Under the pieces are notes generated by a model. The model had not been told where the DNA came from, did not search any database, and was given only the letters and a program-made list of their open reading frames with translations. The position numbers were made by a program, and so were the translations under genes. Shown here piece after piece: positions 1 to 12,900 of a DNA stretch of 64,000 nucleotides. Source of the stretch: Sipunculus nudus. Lineage: Eukaryota; Annelida; Sipuncula; Golfingiida; Sipunculidae. The stretch covers positions 74,998,643 through 75,062,642 of the forward strand of contig CM049307.1 in assembly GCA_026874595.1 (NCBI GenBank), given 5' to 3'. Each line of letters opens with the position of its first letter. Position 1 is the first letter of the stretch.

Positions 1-797
1 CAAATCAATGGGAGTTCTTCCAGTAGTTCTGCTGAATTTGATCTATCATGTCTGCAAGTTTCCAATATCCACATGTGAACTTGGTTTAACACACTCACAT
101 ATCTGAGGTAATTTCACTATACAAGTGCCAACTGACAAAATTCATGCACTTCTGACCCTCTGTGTAGAAAGAGCCTTAATTTACCCATCGCATTACATAT
201 ATAACCTCCAAGCAGATCCAGAAATCTTGCTCTGTACAGATAGTGAGTGCTATTTTTAACTGTGGGAAATTCACACTTGGCATCGAGCACGGATTGTCAA
301 TCAATTAACAAAATTGTGCCCTGGGCCTAGACACTTTTTATATCCACTCACACTCATATGCATAACTGCATAAAGCTGGAACAACACATTAATACAATCA
401 GAGATGTGGGTATGTGATTTATTGCCCTCATTAGTTAAAGAAAAACAGTGGACCTTCAACCTACAAGAAGACTGACCAATTGATGTACGTTAGGAAACGC
501 CAAATGGCTCAGGTGAAATGATCATTACTGTAGCTGTATATATAAAGCTGTATATACTCACTAAATATACTAACTTCATCTTTTTAATAAAAAGACTTTC
601 CATACTCCTGATGCAGTGGTCATGTATTATTTGTTCTGAATTCATTCCACCCAACTACTGCTTGCAATGACCGGCCTAGCCATGTATGACCACCAGGGTG
701 CTGGCACATAGCCAAGAATATTCCAACCAATGAGAACAGTGTAGTGAAGATGTCAAGGTGTCAGTTTTCTAAAATGATTTGCTTTCTATCTTTGCAG
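1..797. other. 5' flank of the C1q gene
   Basis: No coding region is supported here. A pyrimidine-rich stretch ending in CAG at 795-797 looks like a 3' splice site just before the exon that carries the C1q start codon, so a non-coding first exon and the promoter may lie in this stretch or further left. No clear core promoter is visible. Confidence 0.35.
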
Positions 798-806
798 ACA
801 GCCCTG

Positions 807-3800
807 ATGCGGTTTGAGAATTTAACGTTCGTGATCTTGGTGTTGTTGTCACTGGTGCGTGCACACTCCTTTCTGGACACAAACAAAGTGGACAATGTCG
901 CTAATGGCCCTAAGGAAGGGCACTGTGGGTGCATGATGGGACCTCCAGGACCTCCCGGGGTGCCTGGCGTTCCAGGAATGCACGGTCTGAGAGGACAAGA
1001 TGGCTACAAGGGAGACAAGGGAGAACGAGGGTATCCAGGGGAACCAGGGCTTACTGGTAATTATGAACAATTTTGAGAACCAAGTGCTCAAATATTAAGT
1101 GATCATATCAGAGCAATTCCTAATGGCACTCAAAACATGGCGAAAAATAATTTTCTCACTGTATAAAACAAGGGACCTATGGGTCACTGTGCTCAGCTGA
1201 AGTTGACCTTGAAGGTAAAAATCTAAAATAATATCAAATGGAGATCAAGTGTAAGAGGAAGAGGTAATAAAGGCCATGGTTGGTTTATATGATTGGTTTG
1301 TATTGATGAGCAAGAAATTCTTGCAAATAATATTTTGTGACCTGACCATGTGTTTCCTAATGTTGAAACTGAAGCATGTGAGCAGTTTGTGAACAAATGA
1401 TCTGTACTATACCATGATCATCAGTTGGCTTTTTGAATAACTGTTGACATTTCAGTAGTTTACAAATTTGTTTAATTGAATCTATTTTTTTGTATTATAT
1501 ATATAACTAAATATATATGTATTTTTTATGAAATGTATACAGATGAAATATAACTAATTAACAACATAAAACAGGGCAAACAAAGCCTGATCTCAAATTC
1601 TGCTGTGGCAGGAAAATAATGAACAAATGTTTGTATTAAATCCTAATTTTTTTATCACATCAATTTTTTTTAAATTTAAGTTTATATTTCTATACATTTC
1701 CAATAAAACAGATACATCTGAATATAAAAGTTGATTCATAATTCTCAATTGCATCATCATAAATCTCAATCTTGTCATAAAACACAACACCATGCATACA
1801 AATGTTTATTAATTTTTTACCACAAAAATATATCTTTTAAATCTGCAAAACAATAAATATCTAAAAATAATACTTGATTTAGATTTCACAATTTTCAATT
1901 GTGTCTTTATTTATCCATAATGTGCTTCATATTTTATAAATTTAAGCATACTGATGGGTTCAATTATATCTGTTAAAATCATTTAAAAGAAAATTAATTT
2001 CTTTAAAAATGCTACATTAACACAACATGGCATCTTCTGGATTACACTTGAATTACTTTTTTAGGGAAAGTTTTTGTATATTGGAGTGGAAACAGTGTTA
2101 CAATTAAGGAAATACAGTGAAAACAATAACAATTACTGCATTACACTTAGTGGGTTGGGTTTGCCGGGGGGGGGGGGGGGGGGGGATGGGGGTGGTGATA
2201 TTAGAATAACTGTACACCTGTCACAGCAGGGGGTCTCCCCCAGTGACTGTAACAAATCAGAAACCTTGGCATAGCTGGACTTCCAGTGACCTGGAGTGGG
2301 ACCCTGCATCTGTAATCTGTTATCAAAGCAAATGACTACAGTAGAGCCTCAAGAAAAAAAATCAATAACTAGCTTAATTTTCAAGCTTTTATTTTCAAAT
2401 TTCAGATTTAAACAAATTAAATATTTATGTTTACATGCTGTGAATATTAAATCAATGGTACATACAGGAGAAAAACGTGCCATGGTCAAAGTTGGGCTAA
2501 ATTTAAGGTACTGATTTTATTTTTATGCTAATAACTTAAAAAATTTACAAAATTCAGATCTAATTTGGGTAAACAATTAAATCTTAATTAAACATAGTTA
2601 TATACTTGGGAAAATAGACTCTAGTTTCAAAATTTTTCATGTTAAGTGAGTAAATATTTTTCCTGATTTTTTACAAAGTCTATTATGTTCGGGTCCATAA
2701 CTTAAAGAATTTATACTTAACAGACTTAATTTCTCACACGTACATTGGAAATATATAGAAGAATATTTATGGTAAATATGAGGAAAAACAAATGAGTGGT
2801 TTTGATATTAGGCAGTCCTGAAGAGTGAAAATAGGTTTTTAATAAAAATTTGAGGTTTTTCCTTTATTTTTCAAAGGAATGAAGTCGCAAAGACCCAGTT
2901 TCCGGCTTGGAAGGAGATCTTGGGGACATCTAACATTATGCTTAATTTTGGATTCCTAAGTCATACGGTTTCAAAACGTGCCACATCTACGGACGGACGG
3001 ACAGACGGACGGACAGAGGGACGGACAGACAGACAGATGACGGACAATGGACCACGACTATAGCTCAGATTACTTATAGTCAGCTGAGCTAAAAATTATC
3101 TTGAGAGAGAAGATTTTCTAGGGAGTGCAGCAAGAAAATTTGTTTTGCTTTGTTAAGGAAAAATGTTTAATGATAAGATTATTTTTTCTTATGATAAGGT
3201 CATTTTTCTTGCTATAAGAAAAAGACATCTTATGGCAAGAAATAATATCTGGCTATATTATGATGAAGGAAATTTTTCTTATGATAAGATCTAGATTTTC
3301 TTGACCTAAAGCATGCTGCCTTTAAATTAAGAAAAAATATCTATAGGATTTCTTGTGAACAGAAAATAATCTTTGGATAAGAAATCTAATCTTTTCAAGA
3401 AAATTTATATGACAGTGAATAATAATTGAGAAAATATCTTCACTAAAAACGGCTTTGTTTAGTGCCTAACAAAGTACTTGCATACTCAAATGTGGTATTT
3501 ACTATCTGGGTAGAATCTACAAATATCCTTCCAACCAATCAAAATAAGATATGAATACCCTTTTATTCCATAATGCTTTCAATCTTAAAGCCCACTAAGA
3601 CTTTACAAAAATTGAAATTTAAAGAGTTGCTTTATGTTCCTATATGCACAAAACCTATATAAATAATGCTGGCTTGGAAATATTTCTTTATATCTTGTTG
3701 GCAAGGTAATAAGCTCTCAAGTTCAAGTCAGGTAACAGCTATTTAGTACTCAAGCAGCAATATCTTTCCATATACTAAAAGCAGCAACCTGAGAACAATG

Positions 3801-4416
3801 TGTCATTCACCAGTGGTTCTTCATCAAATTCTTTGCTTGTTGAATGTCATTTTCAGGCATGCCTGGTCCAATGGGTTCTGATGGACAAAAAGGTCGTCGA
3901 GGCCCTAAAGGACAGACGGGACCAATGGGTCCCCCTGGTGACATCGGTATCAAAGGTGATCGTGGTGACCGTGGATACCCTGGTCTCCCTGGTGACAAAG
4001 GTTTGCGTGGAGAGCCTGCAAAGCCCCAGAAACGTGTTGCGTTCTCTGTGGCCCTGAGCAAGAAGCTTGGCCCTGTCTTCCAAGACACGCCAGTCATCTT
4101 CGACAATGTCATTACAAACCAGGGTGACGGGTTTGATGACCTCAGTTCTCACTTCTACTGCCGACACAACGGAACTTACATGTTCACAGCCCATATTCTG
4201 GGACAAAACAACAAAGATGCCATCGCTTGGATCATGCTCAATAACAAACACAAAGTGCCTTTACACGGAGACGGCAGAGCTGGCTATGGAACTGGCAGCC
4301 AAACCATCATACTCCATCTTAAAGTGGACGACCGTGTTTGGGTTCAGCTCGGTAAGGACTCGGCTCTACTCAACGACTACACAACTTTCTCTGGCTACAT
4401 GATACATGAAGACTAA
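807..4416 (+). CDS. Secreted collagen-like C1q-domain protein, two coding exons
   Basis: Coding exons are 807-1056 and 3857-4416, joined by a phase-1 GT-AG intron (TG|GTAATT and TTTTCAG|GC) that splits a Gly codon; the spliced product is 269 residues. Residues 1 to about 20 form a signal peptide ([20 protein letters not shown]). A short linker with CGC at 40-42 follows, which could make inter-chain disulfides. Residues 45-137 are 31 uninterrupted Gly-X-Y triplets. A C1q domain fills about 142-269 and shows the usual late pattern, with hydrophobic strands and FSGYMI near the end. Proteins of this type trimerise through the C1q head and bind ligands outside the cell; in bivalves the C1q family is greatly expanded and used in immune recognition, but collagen-bearing members are the minority. 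I start at 807 because it opens the signal peptide and lies just after a good 3' splice site at 797; an in-frame ATG at 744 would need that site to be unused. No in-frame break is seen. Confidence 0.88.
1168..1200 (+). repeat. 33-bp dispersed module, copy 1
   Basis: A 33-bp block beginning ACAAGGGACC and ending GCTCAGCTGA. Copies of the same length occur at 35581-35613 (same strand) and 63255-63287 (opposite strand). It is probably the conserved end of an interspersed element. Confidence 0.7.
2166..2185 (+). repeat. Poly-G tract, G20
   Basis: Twenty consecutive G in the C1q intron, followed by ATGGGGGTGGTG. Homopolymers of this length vary in length and are prone to sequencing error. Confidence 0.9.
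2296..3094 (+). repeat. Dispersed repeat family R4, intronic copy
   Basis: About 800 bp resembling two partial copies at 38876-39690 in a LIG1 intron. Shared runs include CAAAATTCAGATCTAATTT and GATTTTATTTTTATGCTAAT-like text. It ends in a tetranucleotide stretch at about 2989-3046 of GGAC and GACA units. No coding capacity is seen, so the element class is unassigned. Confidence 0.7.
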
Positions 4417-6745
4417 AGATCCCTGGATCCTTGTAACAAAACTGTAACAGACCAACTCTAACATGTATATACTGAATCAGCTGAGAGATACTATTTATCG
4501 TCTCTGGCTTCTACAAAGAACTGTGTCCACCTTAACATTTGTAGCACAAAGACTTCAAGGACTTGATCAGGATGAAAGAATGTACAAAGAGTTGTTGTGT
4601 GTAAATGTTTTGAGTTTGATGTACATAAAATAGTACTCATGTTATTACTGATATTCCTGAAAAAAAGAAGTTATTAATTGTATGTCTATGAAGGAAGAGC
4701 AACTTGGAAGTTTTAAAAGATTTCTTTCATGATCATGCAACTTTACAGTAAATATTTTTTAATTCCAGGAGACATCATTAGTTTAAAGCCAAGATATATC
4801 ATTTGATTTTATTCTTTTTTTTTCCCCTATTGACTTTCAAAGTCAAATTGAACTCTTTAGTGTTTGAGCAGTGATCCTCAGCAGTGTCTAAGCCTTTTAA
4901 CATAATTCAATGCAAGAAGAATTGGGATGTATACATGCATTCATGATTATTTCACAGCAGTGATTAAGGAGCTGATCAGTAAGTGGAATTCCATTTTCAA
5001 TACAGATGTTATGACCAGAATGTAAGACTTATCTAGGAAAAATCATATCATATCTTACTTTATCCAGTGAAGACTTAACATGTGACTTGTAGATCAGATC
5101 ACAAGTATGAAAGATTGCATCATATCATGTTGTACAGATGTGCATTGAGTGTGATCAGATCTGTTTGGAAGCACTTGTAAACACACGAAAGCATTACTGC
5201 AAAGTGCACAAAAATTATGCCTGGCCTAAGACAAGCCATCGTCAAGATGCAACCTCCTCAATGATCATCTCAGTTTAAAGGTGTACTGAATATTGTGCTG
5301 AATGCCAAAATATTCACCAGATTGGTCAGAATATGTAACTTTATTACACATACTGTAACCATTACCCCAATATGGAATTAAGGTGTATTCATTTGCAAGA
5401 TGACTTTACTTATTTCTGAGTGCTCCATGACACTGTCACCTAAGTTCCATGTCACTTTTTTATTTGTGACAGATGAGGACGGATTGGGTTTTGAGTCTGA
5501 ATATAATTGCTTTATGTATTGTAATAATGTATAAGTGAACATGTAGTAACAGGTAATTATTATTCATTTGTTCTCTGTTAAATACCTGTATAAACACAAA
5601 GGTGTTGTTGTTACTTGTTCACAAACCAGGTATAAGAGCAGATGTTGATAATACATATAATATACAAAAGTATGAGCATGGCTGGGCAGATAAAATAAAA
5701 GAATGCAAAAATTTAAGGATAAGAATTTCCTGTACCCTAGGTGCAGCTTTAATTAGATGTGCAGCTTTAAATGGAGAACTCACAGTAATCAAATGAAATT
5801 CTGTTGAAAAAAGATTGGATGAAAATATAGTGTAATTGTAAAAATGCTAAAAAAATATAAATCTATAAATAAACCAAACTTGTTTGATACAAAATGTAAG
5901 AACAAATGGATAAGGTACCTAAGAGTGCTCAGGGTGAATAAATCAGCACAATTTTTTTTTTTTAAGTTTGCTGGTCAATGCATAAAATGTTAGTGAACAT
6001 ATATACACAAGCAGATATGTTTTTGGAAGAGATAAAAGAATGGGTCTATAAACAAAGTCAAATTTCAAAACCTTCACGGTGGAAAGAATATTTGTAAGAG
6101 TGACTGATTTTTTTTAAATATCTTGACTATAAACTGAATTGTTTTTTTTTAATGGAAAATAAATGTTACTTGATAAATACAATCACAGTCTATTCACAAT
6201 TTAAATATTCAGAGCATGTTACAGACTTATTTCCCTCTATTTATTTATTTCTTTTCTTTAATTTGCATCAGCATCCTCTATTATTCACAACTTTTTTGAA
6301 CAAACCGTCTACTCTTGGTGAACATCTCATTCACAATGAGCTGGTGTAGTAGTACGTGTGACTCTTGTCAATAGTTTCTGAGTTATATGCAATTTACTCA
6401 CAATCACAATAAAAGTGACACAATCATAATAAAAAAAAGTGATAAATCTCCCCCCTGAAAATTCCACAGGAAATGGTGAAATTGAAGTCATGTTAATAGT
6501 CCCTCCTCTTCCTTCAAGCAAAAAAATACCAACCAATAGCCAGCTCTTAATATCCCAATATGTGAGATACTCAGACAGGTATTAACTTAACCTCCTTATA
6601 CCAGAGCAGACATATTCAACCATTTTATACCTCCATTGTCTGCCCCATCAAGTTTCAGGGTGTTAGATATATATATTTGAAACTCTCTTTTTATTAAGAC
6701 CTTGTACATAAGCAATAAAAATCCTCCTTATGTTAGAAAGGGCAC
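4417..6745 (+). other. C1q 3' UTR and intergenic sequence
   Basis: AT-rich sequence downstream of the C1q stop codon. A canonical AATAAA is seen at 5694-5699, so the 3' UTR could extend about 1.3 kb; an earlier non-canonical signal is possible. Short open frames here look like chance. Confidence 0.5.
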
Positions 6746-6811
6746 CTGGTTCAAACGATCAGCATCATCAAACAACTCATAGACTGCCTCTTTAAGTACA
6801 GGTGTATTTGT
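6746..6811 (-). CDS. Possible orphan exon, 22 codons, unknown gene
   Basis: On the minus strand TTTTCTGCTCCAG precedes an open 66-nt stretch that ends CAG|GTGCCC. It reads T-N-T-P-V-L-K-E-A-V-Y-E-L-F-D-D-A-D-R-L in phase 0, an amphipathic helical composition more protein-like than its surroundings. The donor is weak and no neighbouring exon was found. It does not match the ligase domains expected downstream in LIG1. It could be chance. Confidence 0.2.
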
Positions 6812-7344
6812 CTGGAGCAGAAAAGGCCAGAAATACCAACAAACAAGACAAATAAAGCAAATAAGAAAATATGTAACCTATCATTGCCCTAGTAGATTTT
6901 AATGCAAACTCTTTCCTTACAAAATAAAACCAAGACTTCTGAGAATATGTCAATAAATTAATGCTGATAAATTCAACTTAGGTAACTTCCTAGCTATCAT
7001 AAACTCACTAAAGATGAACCATCTAAATATTTTCATGTTCATTTGTATTTACAATTTTTTAGACTTCCCAGAAAACTTTCATAACTGACTCCTATAGTTC
7101 AAAGTTTAACAATTTCACTTGGAATTATTTCAAGATAACTATATGGTTGTCATGGAGACAGGTGAGACCGCTCATGTAGTTCCCCACTTCAATAGGAATG
7201 GACATAACAATTTTCATGTAACAACTAACAGCAGACATTTTATAACTGTCTCAGCAAACAGGAAGCAAAATAATAGCTTAGACAAGTTTCCTGCCTAATA
7301 ATTAGTCAAAGCTAGATAGTAATGTTCCATAATGAGAACCAATA
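6812..7344. other. Intergenic, nothing recognised
   Basis: AT-rich sequence with no supported gene or repeat boundary. Confidence 0.5.
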
Positions 7345-8965
7345 GTCTCACATAGTAGTCTGTAATTGACCTCACCACCAGATCTAGAGCCCTTATGCCC
7401 TGCCCTTTTAACATAATTATGGTAATGAGCTCCAAACACAATCCCACACAGAAGGCCTTCCATGCCCATGGTTGTAAGAGCTCTTTACAAGACAATAGTG
7501 ATGTCACACAGATCGATCACGTATGATGTCACATTGCTGACGTCATAAGCTAAAATTGCCATATCTCTGTTCTCCAGTGCTGAATATATTGCAGTCATTG
7601 TGAAATGTTTGGCCATATTTTGGATTATTTGTCTCATATGAATTTCAAGCCAGGTAAGACATTTTTGTTCACTAGGTAGCCGGCGGAATGACACCTACAA
7701 CCTTTGGCCTGAAACTTTTTATACTGTCTCTTTTGTATAAAAAAACAACGCCTACAGGCCTAATGGAAACCTGTGCAAAGTTTAGGAGTATAAATGGAGG
7801 TTTATTTTTAAAATTTAATACTGATCCTCTTAAATCCTGCATATCTACCTTAGTCATTATGATTTCAGCAAAATGGACATTTCCGACCTGCAAGTTTCAG
7901 ACTAGGACATTTTAAAACCAGAATATGGATAGTCGACAAGCGACTATGTGAATCCGCAGAAATCAGAGTGGGACCGGTGAAGTGAGGCATGGATTAAGTG
8001 GCAAGGGGAATAGAGTGAATTGTGTTGCATATTAGCATGGATGTCTGCAGCTTAAACATGAATGTAGGTGGTGCCACCTGTCATAAAATCAAGAAAATTG
8101 TCCAGGATGTATAAACCTGCAAAATTTCAGGTGGATAGGTCAAACCACTGTTGAGATATGAGTAATTTTATCCCAAGGCAGATGAACAGATGGACGCTGT
8201 GCATAAGTTGTTGCAGGTGGCGCCACCGGTTTTGCCTTTGATGAAGAGCTATGTGAGATCTATACACAAGCAAAATTTTGGCCCAATCGGTCAAACAGTT
8301 CCCGAGATATGAGCTTGGATGTCTGCAGAGTAAACACGAATGTAGGTGGCGCCACCTGTCATAAAATCGCTCTCCAGAATGTATACACCTGCAAAATTTC
8401 AGGTGGATAAGTCAAATCACTTCTGAGATATGAGTGATTTTATCCTAAGGCAGATGAACAGATGGACGCTGTGCAAAAGTGGTTGCAGGTGGCACCACCA
8501 GTTTTGCCTATGATGAAGAGCTATGTGAGATCTATACACATGCAAAATTTTGGCCCAAAATTTTGAGCTTGGATGTCTGCAGAGTAATTGTGAATGTAGG
8601 TGGCACCACCTGTCATAATATCAAGAAAGCTGTCCAGCAGTTCACATGTGACGTGATGATAAACCTGATTCGCTAAAAATGCAAACCAAGTTTTTTCAAA
8701 CAGCTGAAAGATATAGTTCCAATAATCTGGGAATTCTACATCTAGACATTGTGTCTAGACGTCTAGATGCTAAGAGTTGCCCAAATTATGCAAATTTTGC
8801 GCTCGTGGGATGTCTGACCTTTTACTTTGGCAACGGTATCTTGATTGGTTACTTGCAATTGCTCTGCTTATGATTATTCATTGGATGAATATGTGATTAA
8901 GGTCACATAGAGTTCATGGATAGGTCAATTTAACAAGCTGAAATATACATCAGAATCCTAGTCAT
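7345..8965 (+). repeat. Dispersed repeat family R3, copy 1 (interrupted)
   Basis: About 7345-7745 matches 34810-35210 (shared runs such as TTGACCTCACCACCA, ATTATTTGTCTCATA and CTTTTTATACTGTCTC). The tail at about 8770-8945 matches 35280-35410 (AAGGTCA...AAAGTTCAT-like text). In this copy the two parts are separated by about 1 kb that includes an R1 element, so R1 appears to have inserted into R3. The LINE then landed at the R3 tail. Confidence 0.65.
7921..8680 (+). repeat. Tandem-core repeat R1, copy A (GGTGGCGCCACC family)
   Basis: The palindrome-centred core recurs at 8067, 8216, 8345, 8488 and 8599, with alternating spacing of about 145 and 110-130 bp. Between cores run two alternating blocks, one around CTGCAAAATTTCAGGTGGAT and one around GATGAAGAGCTATGTGAGAT. 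Its left edge (AGTCGACAAG...AATCAGAGTGG) corresponds to the right edge of the inverted copy at 37-38.5 kb. Interspersed elements with a tandem core of this kind are known from bivalves (the pearl/CvA type) and from Helentron-derived elements; placing this family with them is inference. Confidence 0.7.
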
Positions 8966-8980
8966 AAGTTACATATTGGG

Positions 8981-9079
8981 GGAACTTCCGGTTAATGGCG
9001 ACACCTAGGTAGACGTGCCTTGACAGCGCTCTGAGTAGTGTCCATAAATATTGCAAGAAATAATATTTTGGGGAATACA
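8981..9079 (+). promoter_or_regulatory. LINE 5' leader
   Basis: About 100 bp from the 5' end of the element to the preferred ORF1 start. L1-type elements carry an internal promoter near the 5' end, but this leader is short and no motif can be named with confidence. Confidence 0.4.
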
Positions 9080-9907
9080 ATGCCTCCCAAAAACAAACCA
9101 AAAGCAGGTGAGCAGACTGTAGATGCGTATATGCTGAGAAAGCACAGTCAGGTATCCTCAGAACAAACGGAACTTGGAGGTGATGATAACACCAGTGATA
9201 TTGACACGCAGGATTTGTCTGACGAGAGGTGTTACAGGAACATTATGGCGGCTATTAAAAGTCTGCAGACCCAGGTCAGTGATACCCGTAGTTCCATCAT
9301 AGAACATATAACTAAAGAGTTTGAAACTAAACTGAGGGCCATAGAAACCAGTTTGGATAATGCTCATGAAAGTATAGAGGGACTGAAAAATGAAAATGAA
9401 AGCCTGACGGAACAATTACGTGCAGAACGCTCTGCTAGAGAGGAGGCGGAAAAAGAACTTACTGAGGTGAAACAAGATGTTCTGAACTTAAAAAGGCACA
9501 CAAGAGAATTCAACATTAGAGTAAATGGCATTCGTGAGGAAAAGAATGAGAAAGTTAGAGAAAAATTGGTGGACTTTTTACACAATCATAATTTAATGCC
9601 GGGAGCTGATAAAAATGAAATTTGCAGAGCTATAGAATATACACACAGAACAGGAAAAAGAATACCGGGCAAAGTGAGACAAATCATTGCAAGATTCCAT
9701 AGTAGAGAAACGAGAAATGATATAATATCCAGAGGAAAACGGAGGGGGGAGGACGGACGAAACTTGGTGTTTGAAGACTTCACAAAAGAGGACTATGACC
9801 AGAGATTAAAAGCCTTGCCGCATATGAGGAAAGCGCACAATGAGGGAAAGCGTTCACGCTTTACCAGGGGTCAACTCATTGTTGAAGGCCAGGTAATTTC
9901 AGTTTAA
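9080..9907 (+). CDS. LINE ORF1 protein (L1 ORF1p-like RNA-binding chaperone)
   Basis: 275 residues from ATG 9080 (MPPKNKPKAGEQ); an in-frame ATG at 9038 would add 14 residues, but the basic MPPKNK start fits L1 ORF1 proteins better. Order: a basic, disordered N-terminus; a long heptad-rich coiled coil at about residues 75-145 (LRAIETSLDNAHESIEGL, then EEAEKEL); an RRM-like domain opening with FNIRVNGI at about residue 147; and a basic C-terminal domain with R, K and G-rich text ending LIVEGQVISV. L1 ORF1 proteins form trimers through the coiled coil, coat the element RNA and travel with it in ribonucleoprotein particles. The frame is intact. The assignment rests on architecture; the ORF2 on the same element supports it. 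Confidence 0.85.
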   Translation: MPPKNKPKAGEQTVDAYMLRKHSQVSSEQTELGGDDNTSDIDTQDLSDERCYRNIMAAIKSLQTQVSDTRSSIIEHITKEFETKLRAIETSLDNAHESIEGLKNENESLTEQLRAERSAREEAEKELTEVKQDVLNLKRHTREFNIRVNGIREEKNEKVREKLVDFLHNHNLMPGADKNEICRAIEYTHRTGKRIPGKVRQIIARFHSRETRNDIISRGKRRGEDGRNLVFEDFTKEDYDQRLKALPHMRKAHNEGKRSRFTRGQLIVEGQVISV

Positions 9908-12900
9908 CAAGGGGCTACTCAATAAGGCCAGTGACGTTTCATGTCTTCACCCAGGATTATTTCTGCAGGCTTATATTCTCTTGTCCTCTGTGGTAACCAA
10001 GGATTTATTTTCGGCAACACGACCAGGGAGACTTCAAGTAAACCCCGCGAAAGTCTGCTAGAGCGGCCTCTATTGACGAAGTAGAGATTTAACAGCTCAG
10101 TAATTTACGGTATTAGAGACTCAGTTAAGACCCATGGGTATGAGAGAGCGGACTTGGCATTGATTGATTGTTTTATCGCTCATCATGGAATGCGTGTTCG
10201 ATGCATGTCTATGTTTAAAAAAAAACAAAAAAAACTACGAACTGAAATTCAAAGGTATGTGAGGACAGTCGAAATGATTTAACTGCAGTGCAAAAATAAA
10301 TAATATATATTAAGCGACCCCATGAGGAACTTTGATCAAATATTGTTTTATTCTATGAAAGCGATCTTGGGGTTAACAACTGGTTAACCGGGTTGTACTT
10401 GAGGTTGTAGCGGGAGAGAACTTGGGACATGACATCACTGAGTGGTGAACCTTATTAAACATCTGCATTTTATCTTTGAAGAAATTATTATTTGGAAGCC
10501 TAATATTACTATAAAGTTTTTAGTTAATGTCCATGGTTCACTTTAATTATCAGTCAAAAGATAGTTTGCAGTTTATTCAGTTTAAATGGATAAGTTACAA
10601 CTCGGACAGAGTAGACTAGATCTGCGAAGTATATTTAAAGATGTCTTTAGACTGCAATAAACACTGACACTCTTTGTGCACATGGCAAAAAAAAATAATC
10701 TTTATCTGGTTTTTAAAAATATTTTTTTTCTGTAAACAAACTACTTCATCTCGGCGGGGATGTTTCCATCTTGTAGCTCCTCTATAACTGAATGGTATAA
10801 ATATTTATTCCTTTTGAGGATATTAATATAAAAACCACCATCACTGGAACATTTGGTATTTATATTATGTATTCCACTGTCAACATAAAACAATGAACAC
10901 ATAATTTGCCATTTGCTCATTGTTCCTTATCTTTACGACTTTAGATAAAAAATATTAAGAAAGCTGTATGGAAATGTCTACATCCCTGAATACACCAGTC
11001 TTCATATATAACAGATATGATGTTGTTCACATCTTCTCTGTCCGTGCAATCCTTGGTCCTTGAATCTTTTTTTTGTATAATATTTTGAAGACTTTAACAG
11101 TATTACAATAATCCAAATGCTGAATTATAATATTAGTACACAGTAGTCATAGTGTCTTTATCTGTTCATAATGTCTAGTCTCATAGACACTTTTGGATAT
11201 ATCAATCTATATGATGTTTAAATTTTAAGTATAGATTTAGTGTTACTTAAAGAGACTATATTTCGGTACTCTATTAAGCTTTGATTGGTCTATTCTAGTA
11301 TTGTTTTCAAGAGTAGGTATTCTCTTCTCACTTTTAAGTGTCATAGTTGTCAGTAAATCATTGAGATTGACAATGAAGTCATATTTAATACACTTTGTAT
11401 GTCAATCATGTTGTAACAGTCATGGCACTAGTGTACTGTGATATCATTAGCATACATCGATCGCTGTTGTACAATGTTGTACACTGAGAAGTGAGATAGA
11501 TTATGCATCCATTATTTAATATACTCTGTATTTCTGTCCATATTAATTGCTTACTTTAAAGTGGGATTGTTATCAGTAAATCACAGTTAATCACTAAGAT
11601 TGACTATGAATTCATATTTAAAAACTTTGTATTTCAATCAGGTTGTCACAGTCATGAACTGGTGTACTTTGATATCAATGGCATACATCGCTGTTCTACA
11701 ATGTTGTTTGGAAATCACTGAGAAGTGAGATAGATTATGCATTTACTATTTAATATACTTTGTATTTCTGTCATGTTGTCATAGTAATAGTCCTGGTATA
11801 AGCTGTTACCATTTAATATACAAGGATACCTCCAGGATATTTTTACATAACACAGTAAAACATTAAAATATAAGGTATATAAAGTTCTGCCAGGTTGTCA
11901 AAGATATGTGTGACAAGGCTTTGTCACTTAAGTTTAATTATTTGGGTACTGTGAACTGGTATACTGTGATATCAATGGCATACATCACTGTTCTACAATG
12001 TTGTTTGGAAATCACTGAGAAGTGAGATAGATTATGCATTTTACTATTTAATATACTTTGTATTTCTGTCATGTTGTCATAGTAACAGTCCTGGTATAAG
12101 GTGATACCATTTAGTATACAGTTGATACCTCAAGGATATTTTTACATAACACAGTAAAACATTAAAATATGAGGTAGATTAATTTCTGCAAGGATGTCAA
12201 AGATATGTGTGACAAGGTTTTGTCACTTAAGTTTAATTATTTGGTGTACTGTGAACTGGTGTACTGTGATATCAGTGGCATACATCGCTGTTCTACAATG
12301 TCATTTGGAAATCACTGAGAAGTGAGATAGATTATGCATTTACTATTTAATATACTTTGTATTTCTGTCATGTTGTCATAGTCATAGTCCTGGTATAAGG
12401 TGATACCATTTAGTATACAATTGATACCTCAAGGATATTTTTACATAACACAGTAAAACATTAAATATGAGGTATATAAAGTTCTGCTAGGTTGTCAAAG
12501 ATATGTGTACCATGACTTTGTCACTTAAGTTTAATTATTTGAACAATCCTGTAAGAGGATTTTAAATTTAAAGAAAGAGTGGAATATTTCAAAATCTACC
12601 TCACGGATAGTTTTACATAAGACAGTAAAATATTAAAATAGGAGACATATGCCAATTTTCATAAAGCTCTACTAGATCGTCAAAGATATGTGTAACAAGG
12701 CTTTGTCATTTAACTATTAACATTTAAGTTTAACTATTTGAACAATCCTATACATGTACCAGTATTTTAAATTTAAAGAAAGAGTGAAATATTTTATCAG
12801 CTTGTTGCAATAATGGATTAAAGAGCGCTGTGATCTTATAGTCGTCAAACCACACAAACTGTCACAACTAATCCATCGTCGTAGTGTAAAGGTTCTTTCA

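Larger units (their letters stand above)
1057..3856 (+). other. C1q gene intron (2.8 kb)
   Basis: AT-rich intron with consensus ends. It holds one copy of the 33-bp dispersed module, a G20 homopolymer, and a long dispersed repeat that ends in GGAC/GACA tetranucleotides. The remainder (about 1200-2160 and 3100-3850) shows no coding potential. Confidence 0.8.

Noticed and set aside
3807-4251. Minus-strand and +1 frames over the C1q exon
   Set aside because: Shadows of the collagen/C1q frame, which alone has domain content and correct splice phase.
7688-8873. Several 64-75 codon frames across the R1/R3 repeats
   Set aside because: They cross repeat units and change between copies, so they are not conserved coding regions.
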